From NCBI RefSeq assembly GCF_946479885.1, contig NZ_CAMLHM010000003.1:1-64000 (forward strand): a stretch of DNA of 64,000 nt, given 5' to 3'. This DNA comes from an uncultured Devosia sp. GTDB lineage: Bacteria > Pseudomonadota > Alphaproteobacteria > Rhizobiales > Devosiaceae. The stretch's first letter is position 1. Every line of letters starts with the position of its first letter. This document shows, piece by piece, positions 33,184-42,223 of this stretch. Under the pieces are notes generated by a model that searched no databases, was not told where the DNA came from, and saw only the letters and a program-made list of their open reading frames with translations. A program made the translations under genes and the position numbers.

Positions 33184-34710
33184 TTGAGCACTGCGCGCGT
33201 CCACGACATCGTGGTGATCGGCGGCGGCATCAACGGCTGTGGCATCGCTCGCGATGCGGCTGGCCGGGGATACGATGTCCTGCTGGCCGAGAAGGACGAT
33301 CTGGCGAGCGGTACCTCTTCGGCCGCCACCAAGCTCATCCATGGCGGGCTGCGCTACCTCGAACATTACGAATTTCGCCTGGTGCAGGAGGCGCTCGCCG
33401 AGCGCGAGGTGCTGTGGGCCGCGGCGCCGCATATCATCTGGCCGCTGCGCCTGGTGCTGCCGCATCACAAGGGGCTGCGCCCGGCCTGGCTGCTGCGGCT
33501 TGGCCTGTTCCTCTACGATCATCTCGGCGGCCGCAAGCTCTTGCCCGCAACGCGCACTCTGGACCTGCGCACCGATCCGGCCGGCAAGCCGCTCAAACCC
33601 ATCTTCGGCCGCGCCTTCGAATATTCCGATTGCTGGGTGAACGACGCCAGGCTGGTGGCGCTCACCGCCCGCGACGCGGCCGATCGCGGCGCCACCATTC
33701 GGACCCGCACGGCGGTAGTCTCGGCAAGGGCCGAAGGCGAGCTGTGGAACGTGGTGCTGCGCGACGGGCAGGGCGGGGCCACCGAAACGGTGCAGGCGCG
33801 GCTGGTGATCAACGCTGCCGGCCCCTGGGTCGACCAGGTGCTGACGGGCGCGCTGGGCGACAATGGCGCGCGCAATGTGCGCCTGGTGCAGGGCAGCCAC
33901 ATCGTGGTGCGCAAGCTCTATGACCACGACCGCTGCTACATGTTCCAGAACAGCGACGGCCGCATCATCTTCGCCATCCCCTACGAGACCGATTACACGC
34001 TGATCGGCACCACGGACCTGGACTATCTGGGCGATCCGGCCAATGTCCGTATCAGCGACGCGGAGGTCGACTACCTCACCAGCGCCGCCAGCGAGTATTT
34101 CGCCCGGCCGGTGACGCGTGACGATATCGTCTGGAGCTATTCCGGCGTGCGGCCGCTGTTCGATGATGGCGCCAGCCGCGCCCAGGAAGCGACGCGCGAC
34201 TACGTGCTCAAGAGCACCGGGGGCGACGGCAAAGCTGCGCTCATCAATGTCTTTGGCGGCAAGCTGACCACGTTCCGGCGCCTGGCGGAGTCGACACTCG
34301 AACAGGTGGAAGCCCTGATCGGGACGCGTGGCAAGCCCTGGACCCAGCGCGTGCCGCTGCCCGGCGGGGACTTTCCGACCGCCGGCTTTGACGATCTGGT
34401 CGCCGGTCTCCGGCGCCGCTACGCGTTTCTCGACGCAGCGCATGTGACGCGTCTGGCGCGTCTCTATGGCACGCGGGCCGAGCACGTCCTCGGCAAGGCC
34501 CGCAGCCATGCCGACCTCGGCCGTCACTTCGGCGCCGATCTCTACGAGGCCGAGGTCCGCTACCTGGTCGACAACGAATGGGCTGTCACCAGCGACGACA
34601 TCCTGTGGCGGCGGACCAAAAGGGGCCTCTTGGGCAGCGCCATCGCCAAAGCCGATCTCGACGCCTTTCTTGCCACCCTCATGCCCCAGCCCGTCGCGGC
34701 GGCCGGATAG
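33184..34710 (+). CDS. glpD: Aerobic glycerol-3-phosphate dehydrogenase
   Basis: A 508-residue FAD-dependent, membrane-associated enzyme oxidising glycerol-3-phosphate to dihydroxyacetone phosphate with electrons going to quinone. The N-terminal dinucleotide fold is HDIVVIGGGINGCGIARDAAGRGYDVLLAEKDD, followed by GTSSAATKLIHGGLRYLEHYEF. The C-terminal DAO_C domain contains RLYGTRAEHVL and EVRYLVDNEWAVTSDDILWRRTKRGLL. GGAGG lies five bases from the TTG chosen here and only two from the GTG one codon earlier; either may be used. First gene of the glp operon. Confidence 0.95.
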   Translation: MSTARVHDIVVIGGGINGCGIARDAAGRGYDVLLAEKDDLASGTSSAATKLIHGGLRYLEHYEFRLVQEALAEREVLWAAAPHIIWPLRLVLPHHKGLRPAWLLRLGLFLYDHLGGRKLLPATRTLDLRTDPAGKPLKPIFGRAFEYSDCWVNDARLVALTARDAADRGATIRTRTAVVSARAEGELWNVVLRDGQGGATETVQARLVINAAGPWVDQVLTGALGDNGARNVRLVQGSHIVVRKLYDHDRCYMFQNSDGRIIFAIPYETDYTLIGTTDLDYLGDPANVRISDAEVDYLTSAASEYFARPVTRDDIVWSYSGVRPLFDDGASRAQEATRDYVLKSTGGDGKAALINVFGGKLTTFRRLAESTLEQVEALIGTRGKPWTQRVPLPGGDFPTAGFDDLVAGLRRRYAFLDAAHVTRLARLYGTRAEHVLGKARSHADLGRHFGADLYEAEVRYLVDNEWAVTSDDILWRRTKRGLLGSAIAKADLDAFLATLMPQPVAAAG

Positions 34711-34718
34711 GAGAAGCC

Positions 34719-35801
34719 ATGCTCGAGCTGCGCAACATCACCAAACAGGTCGGCGCCGAGACCCATCTCAGCGATATCTCGCTGCGGCTCGAACGCGGCA
34801 CGCTCAATGTGCTGCTCGGCCCGACGCGGTCCGGCAAGACCAGCCTGATGCGCATCATGGCCGGGCTCGACCGGCCCAGCAGCGGCACGATCCATGTCGA
34901 CGGCGCCGATGTCACCGGCGTATCGCCGCAGAAGCGTGACGTTGCCATGGTGTTCCAGCAATTCATCAATTACCCGTCGATGACGGTCTACGACAACATC
35001 GCCTCGCCCATGCGGGTGGCCGGCGCCGACCGCAAGAGCATCGATGATGCCGTGCAGCGCGCCGCGGCGCTGATGAAGCTGACGCCCTATCTCGGCCGGA
35101 CGCCGCTGAACCTGTCGGGCGGCCAGCAGCAGCGCACCGCCCTGGCGCGGGCCATCGTCAAGAATGCCGGGCTGGTGCTGCTCGACGAGCCGCTGGCCAA
35201 TCTCGACTACAAGCTGCGCGAGGAATTGCGCGCCGAGCTGCCGCGCATCTTTGCCGAAAGCGGCACCATCTTCGTCTATGCCACAACCGAGCCATCGGAA
35301 GCGCTGCTGCTTGGCGGCAATACGGCGACACTGTCGGAAGGGCGCGTGACCCAGTTCGGTCGCACCATCGAGGTGTTCCGTCGCCCCGCCGACCTGATCA
35401 CGGCGCGGACCTTCGCCGATCCCCCGCTCAACACCGTGGCGATGCAAAAATCGGTCGGCACCTTCACGCTCGATGGCGGCGTCAGCTTCCCGGCCACCGA
35501 CGCCCTGCATGATATCGCCGATGGCGCCTATACGATGGGCTTCCAGCCCCACCATCTGTCGCTCAGCCGGGCGGCTCCCGATGCCGTGGCCCTGCGCGCC
35601 GTGGTGACCGCGCTCGAAATCACCGGCTCGGAGAGCTTCGTCCATCTCAGCTTTGCCAGCGCCGACTGGATCATGCTGACGCCGGGCGTGCAGACTTTCG
35701 CCGTGGGCGAGGAGATCGACGTGTTTCTCGATCCCCGCCTGCTGATGGTGTTCGACGGCGCCGGTCGCGCTGTCGGGCAGGCTACGGCACAGGCGGCGTA
35801 G
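34719..35801 (+). CDS. glpS: Glycerol ABC transporter ATP-binding protein GlpS
   Basis: A 360-residue ABC ATPase, one of the paired ATPases of the GlpSTPQV glycerol importer known from Rhizobium leguminosarum. Walker A is GPTRSGKTSLMRI (Thr-Arg where Ser-Gly/Cys is usual), Q-loop MVFQQFINYPSMTVYDN, signature LSGGQQQRTALARAI, Walker B LVLLDEPLANLDYKLRE; the H-loop position reads YATTEPSEAL, lacking the usual THD histidine. A TOBE-like C-terminus carries MGFQPHHLSL. It follows glpD by 8 bp. The substrate assignment rests on the operon. Confidence 0.9.
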   Translation: MLELRNITKQVGAETHLSDISLRLERGTLNVLLGPTRSGKTSLMRIMAGLDRPSSGTIHVDGADVTGVSPQKRDVAMVFQQFINYPSMTVYDNIASPMRVAGADRKSIDDAVQRAAALMKLTPYLGRTPLNLSGGQQQRTALARAIVKNAGLVLLDEPLANLDYKLREELRAELPRIFAESGTIFVYATTEPSEALLLGGNTATLSEGRVTQFGRTIEVFRRPADLITARTFADPPLNTVAMQKSVGTFTLDGGVSFPATDALHDIADGAYTMGFQPHHLSLSRAAPDAVALRAVVTALEITGSESFVHLSFASADWIMLTPGVQTFAVGEEIDVFLDPRLLMVFDGAGRAVGQATAQAA

Positions 35802-35809
35802 GAGCAGAC

Positions 35810-36880
35810 ATGGCCCGCATCGTTCTCGATCATATCCGGCACTCTTACCTCGCCAACCCGACGCGGGACGAGGACTACGCGCTCAAGGAAGTGCACCACA
35901 CCTTTGCCGATGGCGGCGCCTATGCGCTGCTTGGACCATCCGGCTGTGGCAAGACGAGCCTCCTCAACATCATCTCGGGCCTGGTTGCGCCCTCGCGTGG
36001 GCGCATCCTGTTCGGCGACGAGGACGTGACTGACTTGCCCACGGAACGTCGCAACATCGCCCAGGTGTTCCAGTTTCCCGTGGTCTACGACACCATGTCG
36101 GTGTTCGATAACATGGCGTTTCCGCTGCGCAACCGCGGCGTCGCCGAAGCCGACATCCAGCGGCGCGTCACCGAGACGCTCGAAATCATTGGCCTGGCCG
36201 ACCGGGCGCACAAGCGGGCGCGGGGCCTGACTGCCGACCAGAAGCAGAAGATCTCGCTCGGCCGCGGCCTTGTCCGGCAGGACGTCAACGCCATCCTGTT
36301 CGATGAGCCGCTGACCGTCATCGACCCGCATATGAAGTGGGTTTTGCGCAGCCAGCTCAAGGAACTGCACAAGCGCTTCGGCTACACCATGGTCTATGTC
36401 ACGCACGACCAGACCGAGGCGTTGACCTTTGCCCAATCCGTGGTGGTGATGTTCGAGGGCCAGATCGTGCAGATCGGCACGCCGGCCGAACTGTTCGAAC
36501 GGCCCAGCCACACCTTCGTGGGCTATTTCATCGGCTCGCCGGGCATGAATGTCATGCCGGTGACGCTGGAAGGCGCCACGGCGCGCCTGGGGTCGCAGAC
36601 CATTGCCCTGCCGGGCGCTGCCGCGCCGGCCAACAACGCCCGCATCGAGCTCGGCGTTCGTCCCGAATATGTCCGTGTTGGCCGCGAAGGCATGCCGATC
36701 CAGGTGCGGACGGTGGAGGATATCGGCCGCCATCGCATCGTGCGCGCGACGCTGGAAGGCAGCGACATCGCCGCCATCCTGCCCGAGCATCACGAACTGC
36801 CGGCTGAGCCGCGCGTCTCGTTCGACCCCAAGGGCATCAACATCTACGCCGACTCTTGGCGGCAGGCTTTGGGAGCGTAG
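35810..36880 (+). CDS. glpT: Glycerol ABC transporter ATP-binding protein GlpT
   Basis: A 356-residue second ATPase of the importer (not the GlpT antiporter of E. coli). Walker A GPSGCGKTSLLNI, Q-loop VFQFPVVYDTMSVFDN, Walker B AILFDEPLTVIDPHMK and H-loop VTHDQTEALT are present. The signature is degenerate, GLTADQKQKISLGRGL in place of LSGGQ. The C-terminal TOBE region has LGVRPEYVRV. GlpS lacks the H-loop histidine while GlpT lacks the signature, so the pair probably forms an asymmetric heterodimer. Confidence 0.9.
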   Translation: MARIVLDHIRHSYLANPTRDEDYALKEVHHTFADGGAYALLGPSGCGKTSLLNIISGLVAPSRGRILFGDEDVTDLPTERRNIAQVFQFPVVYDTMSVFDNMAFPLRNRGVAEADIQRRVTETLEIIGLADRAHKRARGLTADQKQKISLGRGLVRQDVNAILFDEPLTVIDPHMKWVLRSQLKELHKRFGYTMVYVTHDQTEALTFAQSVVVMFEGQIVQIGTPAELFERPSHTFVGYFIGSPGMNVMPVTLEGATARLGSQTIALPGAAAPANNARIELGVRPEYVRVGREGMPIQVRTVEDIGRHRIVRATLEGSDIAAILPEHHELPAEPRVSFDPKGINIYADSWRQALGA

Positions 36881-36882
36881 CC

Positions 36883-37751
<869 letters not shown>

Positions 37752-37755
<4 letters not shown>

Positions 37756-38645
37756 CCGACCACAACGCCACGGCCGATACGTTGCCGATGAGCCGCAGTG
37801 CCGCCGCCCCGGTGGAGGTTGCCGCGCTGAACCGCAGCCGTGCTGGTTTGAACCTGGGCTGGCTGGTGCCGACGCTCTACATCATCTTCCTGCTGCTGCC
37901 GCTCTACTGGCTCTTGAACATGAGCTTCAAGACCAACCAGGAGATCACGAGCGCCTTCACCCTGTGGCCGCGCGATTTCACCCTGCGCAACTACACCGTC
38001 ATCTTCACCGACCCGAGCTGGTATTCGGGCTATATCAACTCGATCATCTATGTGGTGCTCAACACCATCATCTCGCTGGCCGTGGCACTGCCGGCCGCCT
38101 ATGCCTTCTCGCGCTACCGGTTTCTGGGCGACAAGCACCTGTTCTTCTGGCTGCTCACCAACCGCATGGCGCCGCCGGCGGTGTTCGCTCTGCCCTTCTT
38201 CCAGCTCTACTCCTCCTTCGGGCTGATCGACACGCACATCGCCGTGGCGCTCGCCCATTGCCTGTTCAACGTGCCGCTGGCGGTGTGGATCCTCGAAGGC
38301 TTCATGAGCGGCGTGCCCAAGGAAATCGACGAAACCGCCTATATCGACGGCTACTCGTTCCCGCGCTTCTTCGTCCGCATCTTCATGCCGCTGATCGCGT
38401 CGGGCATCGGCGTGGCCGCCTTCTTCTGCTTCATGTTCTCCTGGGTCGAGCTGCTGCTGGCCCGCACCCTGACCACGACGGACGCCAAGCCCATCTCGGC
38501 CATCATGACGCGTACAGTCTCCGCTTCGGGGCTCGACTGGGGCGTGCTGGCAGCAGCGGGGGTGCTGACCATCATTCCGGGCGCGCTCGTCATCTATTTC
38601 GTCCGCAACTACATCGCCAAGGGCTTCGCCCTGGGCCGCGTGTGA
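37752..38645 (+). CDS. glpQ: Glycerol ABC transporter permease GlpQ
   Basis: A 297-residue permease with six helices after a ~30-residue cytoplasmic N-terminus; helix 1 is GWLVPTLYIIFLLLPLYWLL. The EAA loop is EIDETAYIDGYSFPRFFVRIFMPLIASG, and FCFMFSWVELLLARTLTTTDAKPI follows. It is the partner of GlpP (not the phosphodiesterase of the same name). It overlaps glpP by four bases and is followed by the DUF2160 gene. Confidence 0.92.
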
Positions 38646-38658
38646 GAGGAGCAAGGCC

Positions 38659-38940
38659 ATGAACTTTTCGTGGATGGCATGGACCTGGCCGACGGCGGCC
38701 TTCTTCGGGACCATCGCTTTGCTGCTCGTGGGCATGGCGATCTGGGAATGGCGCGTCCCGGGCGGCAGTCCGCGCGTGGGCATCCTGCGGTTCGAAACGA
38801 CGCGCGGCGATCGCCTCTTCGTGTCGCTGCTCGGCAGCGCTTTCATCAATCTTGCATGGCTTGGGCTGGTTGGCCCGGAGCTGTGGTGGAGTCTCGCCCT
38901 ATCGGTGGTCTACGCGATCTGCGTGTTCCGCTTCGTCTAG
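38659..38940 (+). CDS. DUF2160 small membrane protein of the glp operon
   Basis: A 93-residue integral membrane protein with about three helices (AAFFGTIALLLVGMAIWEW; LFVSLLGSAFINLAWLGLV; WWSLALSVVYAICVFRFV). DUF2160 proteins are found almost only between glpQ and glpV, so it is assumed to assist the glycerol importer, but no activity is known. The conserved RFETTRGDRLF loop lies between helices 1 and 2. GAGGAG lies upstream of ATG. Confidence 0.85.
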   Translation: MNFSWMAWTWPTAAFFGTIALLLVGMAIWEWRVPGGSPRVGILRFETTRGDRLFVSLLGSAFINLAWLGLVGPELWWSLALSVVYAICVFRFV

Positions 38941-39018
38941 GGGAGTTTAGACCGGGGAGGCGGCGAGGTGGCCGCTCCTCCGTATCGCAAGAATGCAATC
39001 CAAAGGGAGGATTCTAGA

Positions 39019-40764
39019 ATGCGACGGCAACTACTGACATCAACCGCAGCGCTGATGGCGCTGCTGGCGACGAGCCCGGTCTGGGCCCAAAGCATGGAAG
39101 AGGGCATCAAGTTCCTCGACGCCGAGATCGGCGATATGTCGACCCTGAGCCGAGCGGATCAAGAGGCCGAACTGAAGTGGTTCATGGATGCGGCAGCCCC
39201 CTTTGCCGGCATGGAGATCAAGGTCGCGTCCGAAACACTGACCACGCACGAGTATGAGTCCAAGGTGCTGGCTCCGGCATTCTACGCGCTGACCGGCATC
39301 AAGGTCACCCATGACCTGATCGGCGAAGGCGACGTGGTCGAAAAGCTGCAGACGCAGATGCAGTCGGGCGAGAACATCTACGACGCCTATGTCAACGACT
39401 CCGACCTTATCGGCACCCACTGGCGCTACCAGCAGGCCCGCAGCCTGACCGACTGGATGGCCGGCGAAGGCGCTTCGGTGACCAATCCGAACCTGCACCT
39501 CGATGACTTCATCGGTACCTCGTTCACCACCGCTCCGGACGGCGAACTCTACCAGCTGCCCGACCAGCAGTTCGCGAACCTGTATTTCTTCCGCTATGAC
39601 TGGTTCAACGACGAGGCCGCCAAGGCCGACTTCAAGGCCAAGTATGGCTACGACCTCGGCGTTCCGGTCAACTGGTCCGCTTACGAGGACATTGCCGAGT
39701 TCTTTACCGGCCGCGACATGGGCGAAGGCCCGGTCTATGGCCATATGGACTACGGCAAGAAGGATCCCTCGCTCGGTTGGCGCTTCACCGATGCATGGCT
39801 GTCGATGGCCGGCAACGGCGACAAGGGTATCCCCAATGGACTGCCCGTCGACGAGTGGGGCATCAAAGTCGACGAGAACTCACGGCCTGTCGGTTCGTGC
39901 GTCGCCCGTGGCGGTGACACCAATGGTCCGGCCGCGGTCTATTCGATCCAGAAGTATCTCGATTGGATGAAGGCCTATGCACCGCCGGAAGCCCAGGGCA
40001 TGACCTTCTCGGAATCGGGTCCGGTGCCGAGCCAGGGCAAGGTTGCCCAGCAGATGTTCACCTACACGGCCTTCACCGCCGACTTCGTCAAGGAAGGACT
40101 GCCAGTGGTGAACGAGGACGGGACGCCCAAGTGGCGCTTTGCCCCCTCCCCACATGGCGTCTACTGGCAGGAGGGCATGAAGCTCGGCTACCAGGACGTG
40201 GGCTCGTGGACGCTGCTGAAGTCGACCCCGGTCGATCGGGCGCAGGCCGCATGGCTCTACGCCCAGTTCGTCACCTCCCTCACGGTAGACGTCAAGAAGT
40301 CGCAGGTGGGCCTGACCTTTGCGCGGGAATCGACCATCCGGCATCAGAGCTTTACAGACCGGGCGCCCAAGCTCGGCGGGCTGATCGAGTTCTATCGTTC
40401 CCCCGCGCGCATCCAGTGGTCCCCGACCGGCACCAACGTGCCTGACTATCCCAAGCTCGCTCAGCTTTGGTGGCAGGCAATCGGCGATGCCTCGTCGGGT
40501 GCCAAGACCCCGCAGGAAGCCATGGACTCGCTCTGCGCCGAGCAGGAAGCCGTGCTGGAACGTCTCGAGCGTGCCGGCATCCAGGGCGATATCGGACCCA
40601 AGCTGGCCGAGGAGCATGACCTCGCCTACTGGAACGCCGATGCCGTTGCCAAGGGCAACATCGCCCCGCAGCTCCCGATCGAGAACGAAAAGGAGCAGGG
40701 CGTCACGGTGAACTACGACGAGCTGGTCAAGAGCTGGGCCGACGCCAACGCCGCAGCCAACTAA
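39019..40764 (+). CDS. glpV: Glycerol ABC transporter substrate-binding protein GlpV
   Basis: A 581-residue periplasmic binding protein, unusually long for the class but normal for GlpV. The signal peptide RRQLLTSTAALMALLATSPVWA is cleaved before QSMEEG. It contains LTTHEYESKVLAPAFYALTGIKVTHDLIGEGDVVEKLQTQMQSGENIYDAYVNDSD, typical of this glycerol-binding group. GGGAGG eight bases before ATG fixes the start. It is the last gene of the operon, followed by a strong terminator. Confidence 0.93.
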   Translation: MRRQLLTSTAALMALLATSPVWAQSMEEGIKFLDAEIGDMSTLSRADQEAELKWFMDAAAPFAGMEIKVASETLTTHEYESKVLAPAFYALTGIKVTHDLIGEGDVVEKLQTQMQSGENIYDAYVNDSDLIGTHWRYQQARSLTDWMAGEGASVTNPNLHLDDFIGTSFTTAPDGELYQLPDQQFANLYFFRYDWFNDEAAKADFKAKYGYDLGVPVNWSAYEDIAEFFTGRDMGEGPVYGHMDYGKKDPSLGWRFTDAWLSMAGNGDKGIPNGLPVDEWGIKVDENSRPVGSCVARGGDTNGPAAVYSIQKYLDWMKAYAPPEAQGMTFSESGPVPSQGKVAQQMFTYTAFTADFVKEGLPVVNEDGTPKWRFAPSPHGVYWQEGMKLGYQDVGSWTLLKSTPVDRAQAAWLYAQFVTSLTVDVKKSQVGLTFARESTIRHQSFTDRAPKLGGLIEFYRSPARIQWSPTGTNVPDYPKLAQLWWQAIGDASSGAKTPQEAMDSLCAEQEAVLERLERAGIQGDIGPKLAEEHDLAYWNADAVAKGNIAPQLPIENEKEQGVTVNYDELVKSWADANAAAN

Positions 40765-40787
40765 CCAGGACTTCCCAACCAAACTTG

Positions 40788-40817
40788 ACGCCGGGGTTCT
40801 GCCCCGGCGTTTTTTAT
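40788..40817 (+). terminator. Rho-independent terminator of the glp operon
   Basis: A perfect 9-bp stem ACGCCGGGG / CCCCGGCGT with a TTCTG loop is followed by TTTTTATT, 23 nt after the glpV stop. The U-tract overlaps the stop codon of the convergent TetR gene. Confidence 0.93.
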
Positions 40818-41521
40818 TGGCCGACTGGCGCCGACCGCGGCGCGAGGCCGTCGAGCAGGAAATCGAGGCCCTTGCGGAAGGCGCCGTCCCAGTCGCTGTC
40901 GAGCAGCAGACGCGAGTGCTCGATGGTCGGATAGCGTTCCCCGAGCTCGGCCAAGCGCTGCTGTGCCGCGGCCTTGTCTTCATCGGATCGCTCGAAATTG
41001 CCCAGGGTGATCGTGGCACCCATCACGTAGTTCCACAGCGACCAGATCGCGACGTTGAGATCGACCTCGGCCACGCCGGCTTTGGACAGGGTGCTGCTGA
41101 GAAGCTCAAGCCGCCCGAGCATGTTCGGACCGAGCGCCCGGCGCGGCAGCAGCGCTGCCGACCATGGGTGGCGCAGCATGCAGGCGCGCCAATCCTCAAG
41201 CAGGTGGACGACGTCCCGCCGCCAGTCCCGAGCTTCGGGGGCGGGTGATGGCCCGGCATAGTCGAGCACTGCATTGAGCGCCAGGTCGAAGACCTCTTCC
41301 TTGTTGCCGACATGCCAGTAAAGGCTCATGGCGCCCGCGCCGAGGCGGTCGGCAAGCCGGCGCATGGTCAGGCCCTCGATTCCCTGGGCATCGAGCAGCT
41401 CGACCGCCGTCGCCACGATGCGGTCCAGCGAAAGCGCGGGCTCGCCCCGCGATGCCGACGCGGGTGACGCGTCCGTGCGCGGAGGCCGTTTGCTCCCGGT
41501 ACCGCTGCGTTTGGCTGCCAT
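40814..41521 (-). CDS. TetR family regulator with tetracycline-repressor-like C-terminal domain
   Basis: 235 residues. A basic N-terminal tail precedes the TetR HTH (ALSLDRIVATAVELLDAQGIEGLTMRRLADRLGAGAMSLYWHVGNKEEVFDLAL). The ligand domain (about 110-225) is of the TetR_C_1 type (DWRRDVVHLLEDWRACMLRHPWSAALLP). GAGGA lies before the ATG chosen; a 16-codon extension has no such signal. It is divergent from the exported RidA-like gene, with a perfect double inverted repeat in the gap. The ligand is unknown. Confidence 0.9.
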   Translation of the reverse strand: MAAKRSGTGSKRPPRTDASPASASRGEPALSLDRIVATAVELLDAQGIEGLTMRRLADRLGAGAMSLYWHVGNKEEVFDLALNAVLDYAGPSPAPEARDWRRDVVHLLEDWRACMLRHPWSAALLPRRALGPNMLGRLELLSSTLSKAGVAEVDLNVAIWSLWNYVMGATITLGNFERSDEDKAAAQQRLAELGERYPTIEHSRLLLDSDWDGAFRKGLDFLLDGLAPRSAPVGQ

Positions 41522-41590
41522 CCGTATTCCTCGCTGATCCGCCGCCGACTTAGGCCGGCAATGCCACAAATGTCGACTCCGAACGATTGA

Positions 41591-41631
41591 CTCGTACGGT
41601 GTACGATGGCATCACTCGTACACCGTACGAG
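41591..41631. promoter_or_regulatory. Double palindromic operator between tetR and ridA-like gene
   Basis: Perfect 16-bp inverted arms CTCGTACGGTGTACGA and TCGTACACCGTACGAG are separated by 9 bp. Each arm is itself a near-palindrome (TCGTAC-ggt-GTACGA), so the site looks like two 15-bp operators, the classical TetR-family arrangement. Binding by the adjacent TetR protein is inferred. Confidence 0.85.
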
Positions 41632-41711
41632 TGTATCGCATGGACAGGCCGAGATTCAATCCCAAGGGTCTGCGAGCGTCGGTCTTGCCGGCCATGGAGC
41701 CGAGAAAAATC

Positions 41712-42194
41712 ATGTCACACGCCATCAAACAGCTATTCACTGGAGGGCTAATCATCATGACCATGGGCGTTTCCGCGGCCAGCGCAGCCGACGAGAGCAA
41801 GCTGACCATCGTCAATCCGCAGAACATGTTCGACCCGACGCCGAACGGCTACAGCACGGCCGTGATCGTGCCGAGCGGGGGGCGGATAGCCTATATTTCG
41901 GGGCAGGGCGGCCAGGACAGCACGGGCGGCCTCTCGCCCGACTTCGCCACCCAGGTTCAACAGGCCTATGCAAACCTGGGCGCCGCCCTTGAAGGGCTCG
42001 GGGCCAGACCCGACCAGGTCGCCAAGCTGACGATTTATGTGGTCGACCACGACATGGGCAAGCTCGAGGTGCTGACCCGGAACGTCAAGGACATGTTCGG
42101 CGACAGGCTGCCGGCGCAGACGCTGGTGCCGGTTCCCAGGCTGGCAATCGACCCCATGCTGTTCGAGGTCGAAGCGACGGTGCTGTTGGACTGA
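41712..42194 (+). CDS. RidA/YjgF family protein with signal peptide
   Basis: About 160 residues. The N-terminus looks like a Sec signal (AIKQLFTGGLIIMTMGVSAASA, before ADESKL), followed by a complete RidA domain: GYSTAVIVPSGGRIAYISGQGGQDSTG, then QQAYANLGAALEGLGARPDQVAKLTIYVVD and the C-terminal RLPAQTLVPVPRLAIDPMLFEVEATVLL. The conserved Arg of enamine deaminases near the C-terminus (usually PxR) is not evident beyond PVPRLA, so deaminase activity is uncertain. The start could also be ATG at 41694. The divergent TetR regulator probably controls it. Confidence 0.85.
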   Translation: MSHAIKQLFTGGLIIMTMGVSAASAADESKLTIVNPQNMFDPTPNGYSTAVIVPSGGRIAYISGQGGQDSTGGLSPDFATQVQQAYANLGAALEGLGARPDQVAKLTIYVVDHDMGKLEVLTRNVKDMFGDRLPAQTLVPVPRLAIDPMLFEVEATVLLD

Positions 42195-42223
42195 CCAGCA
42201 TCGAGGCGCAGTGCTGCTCGGGT

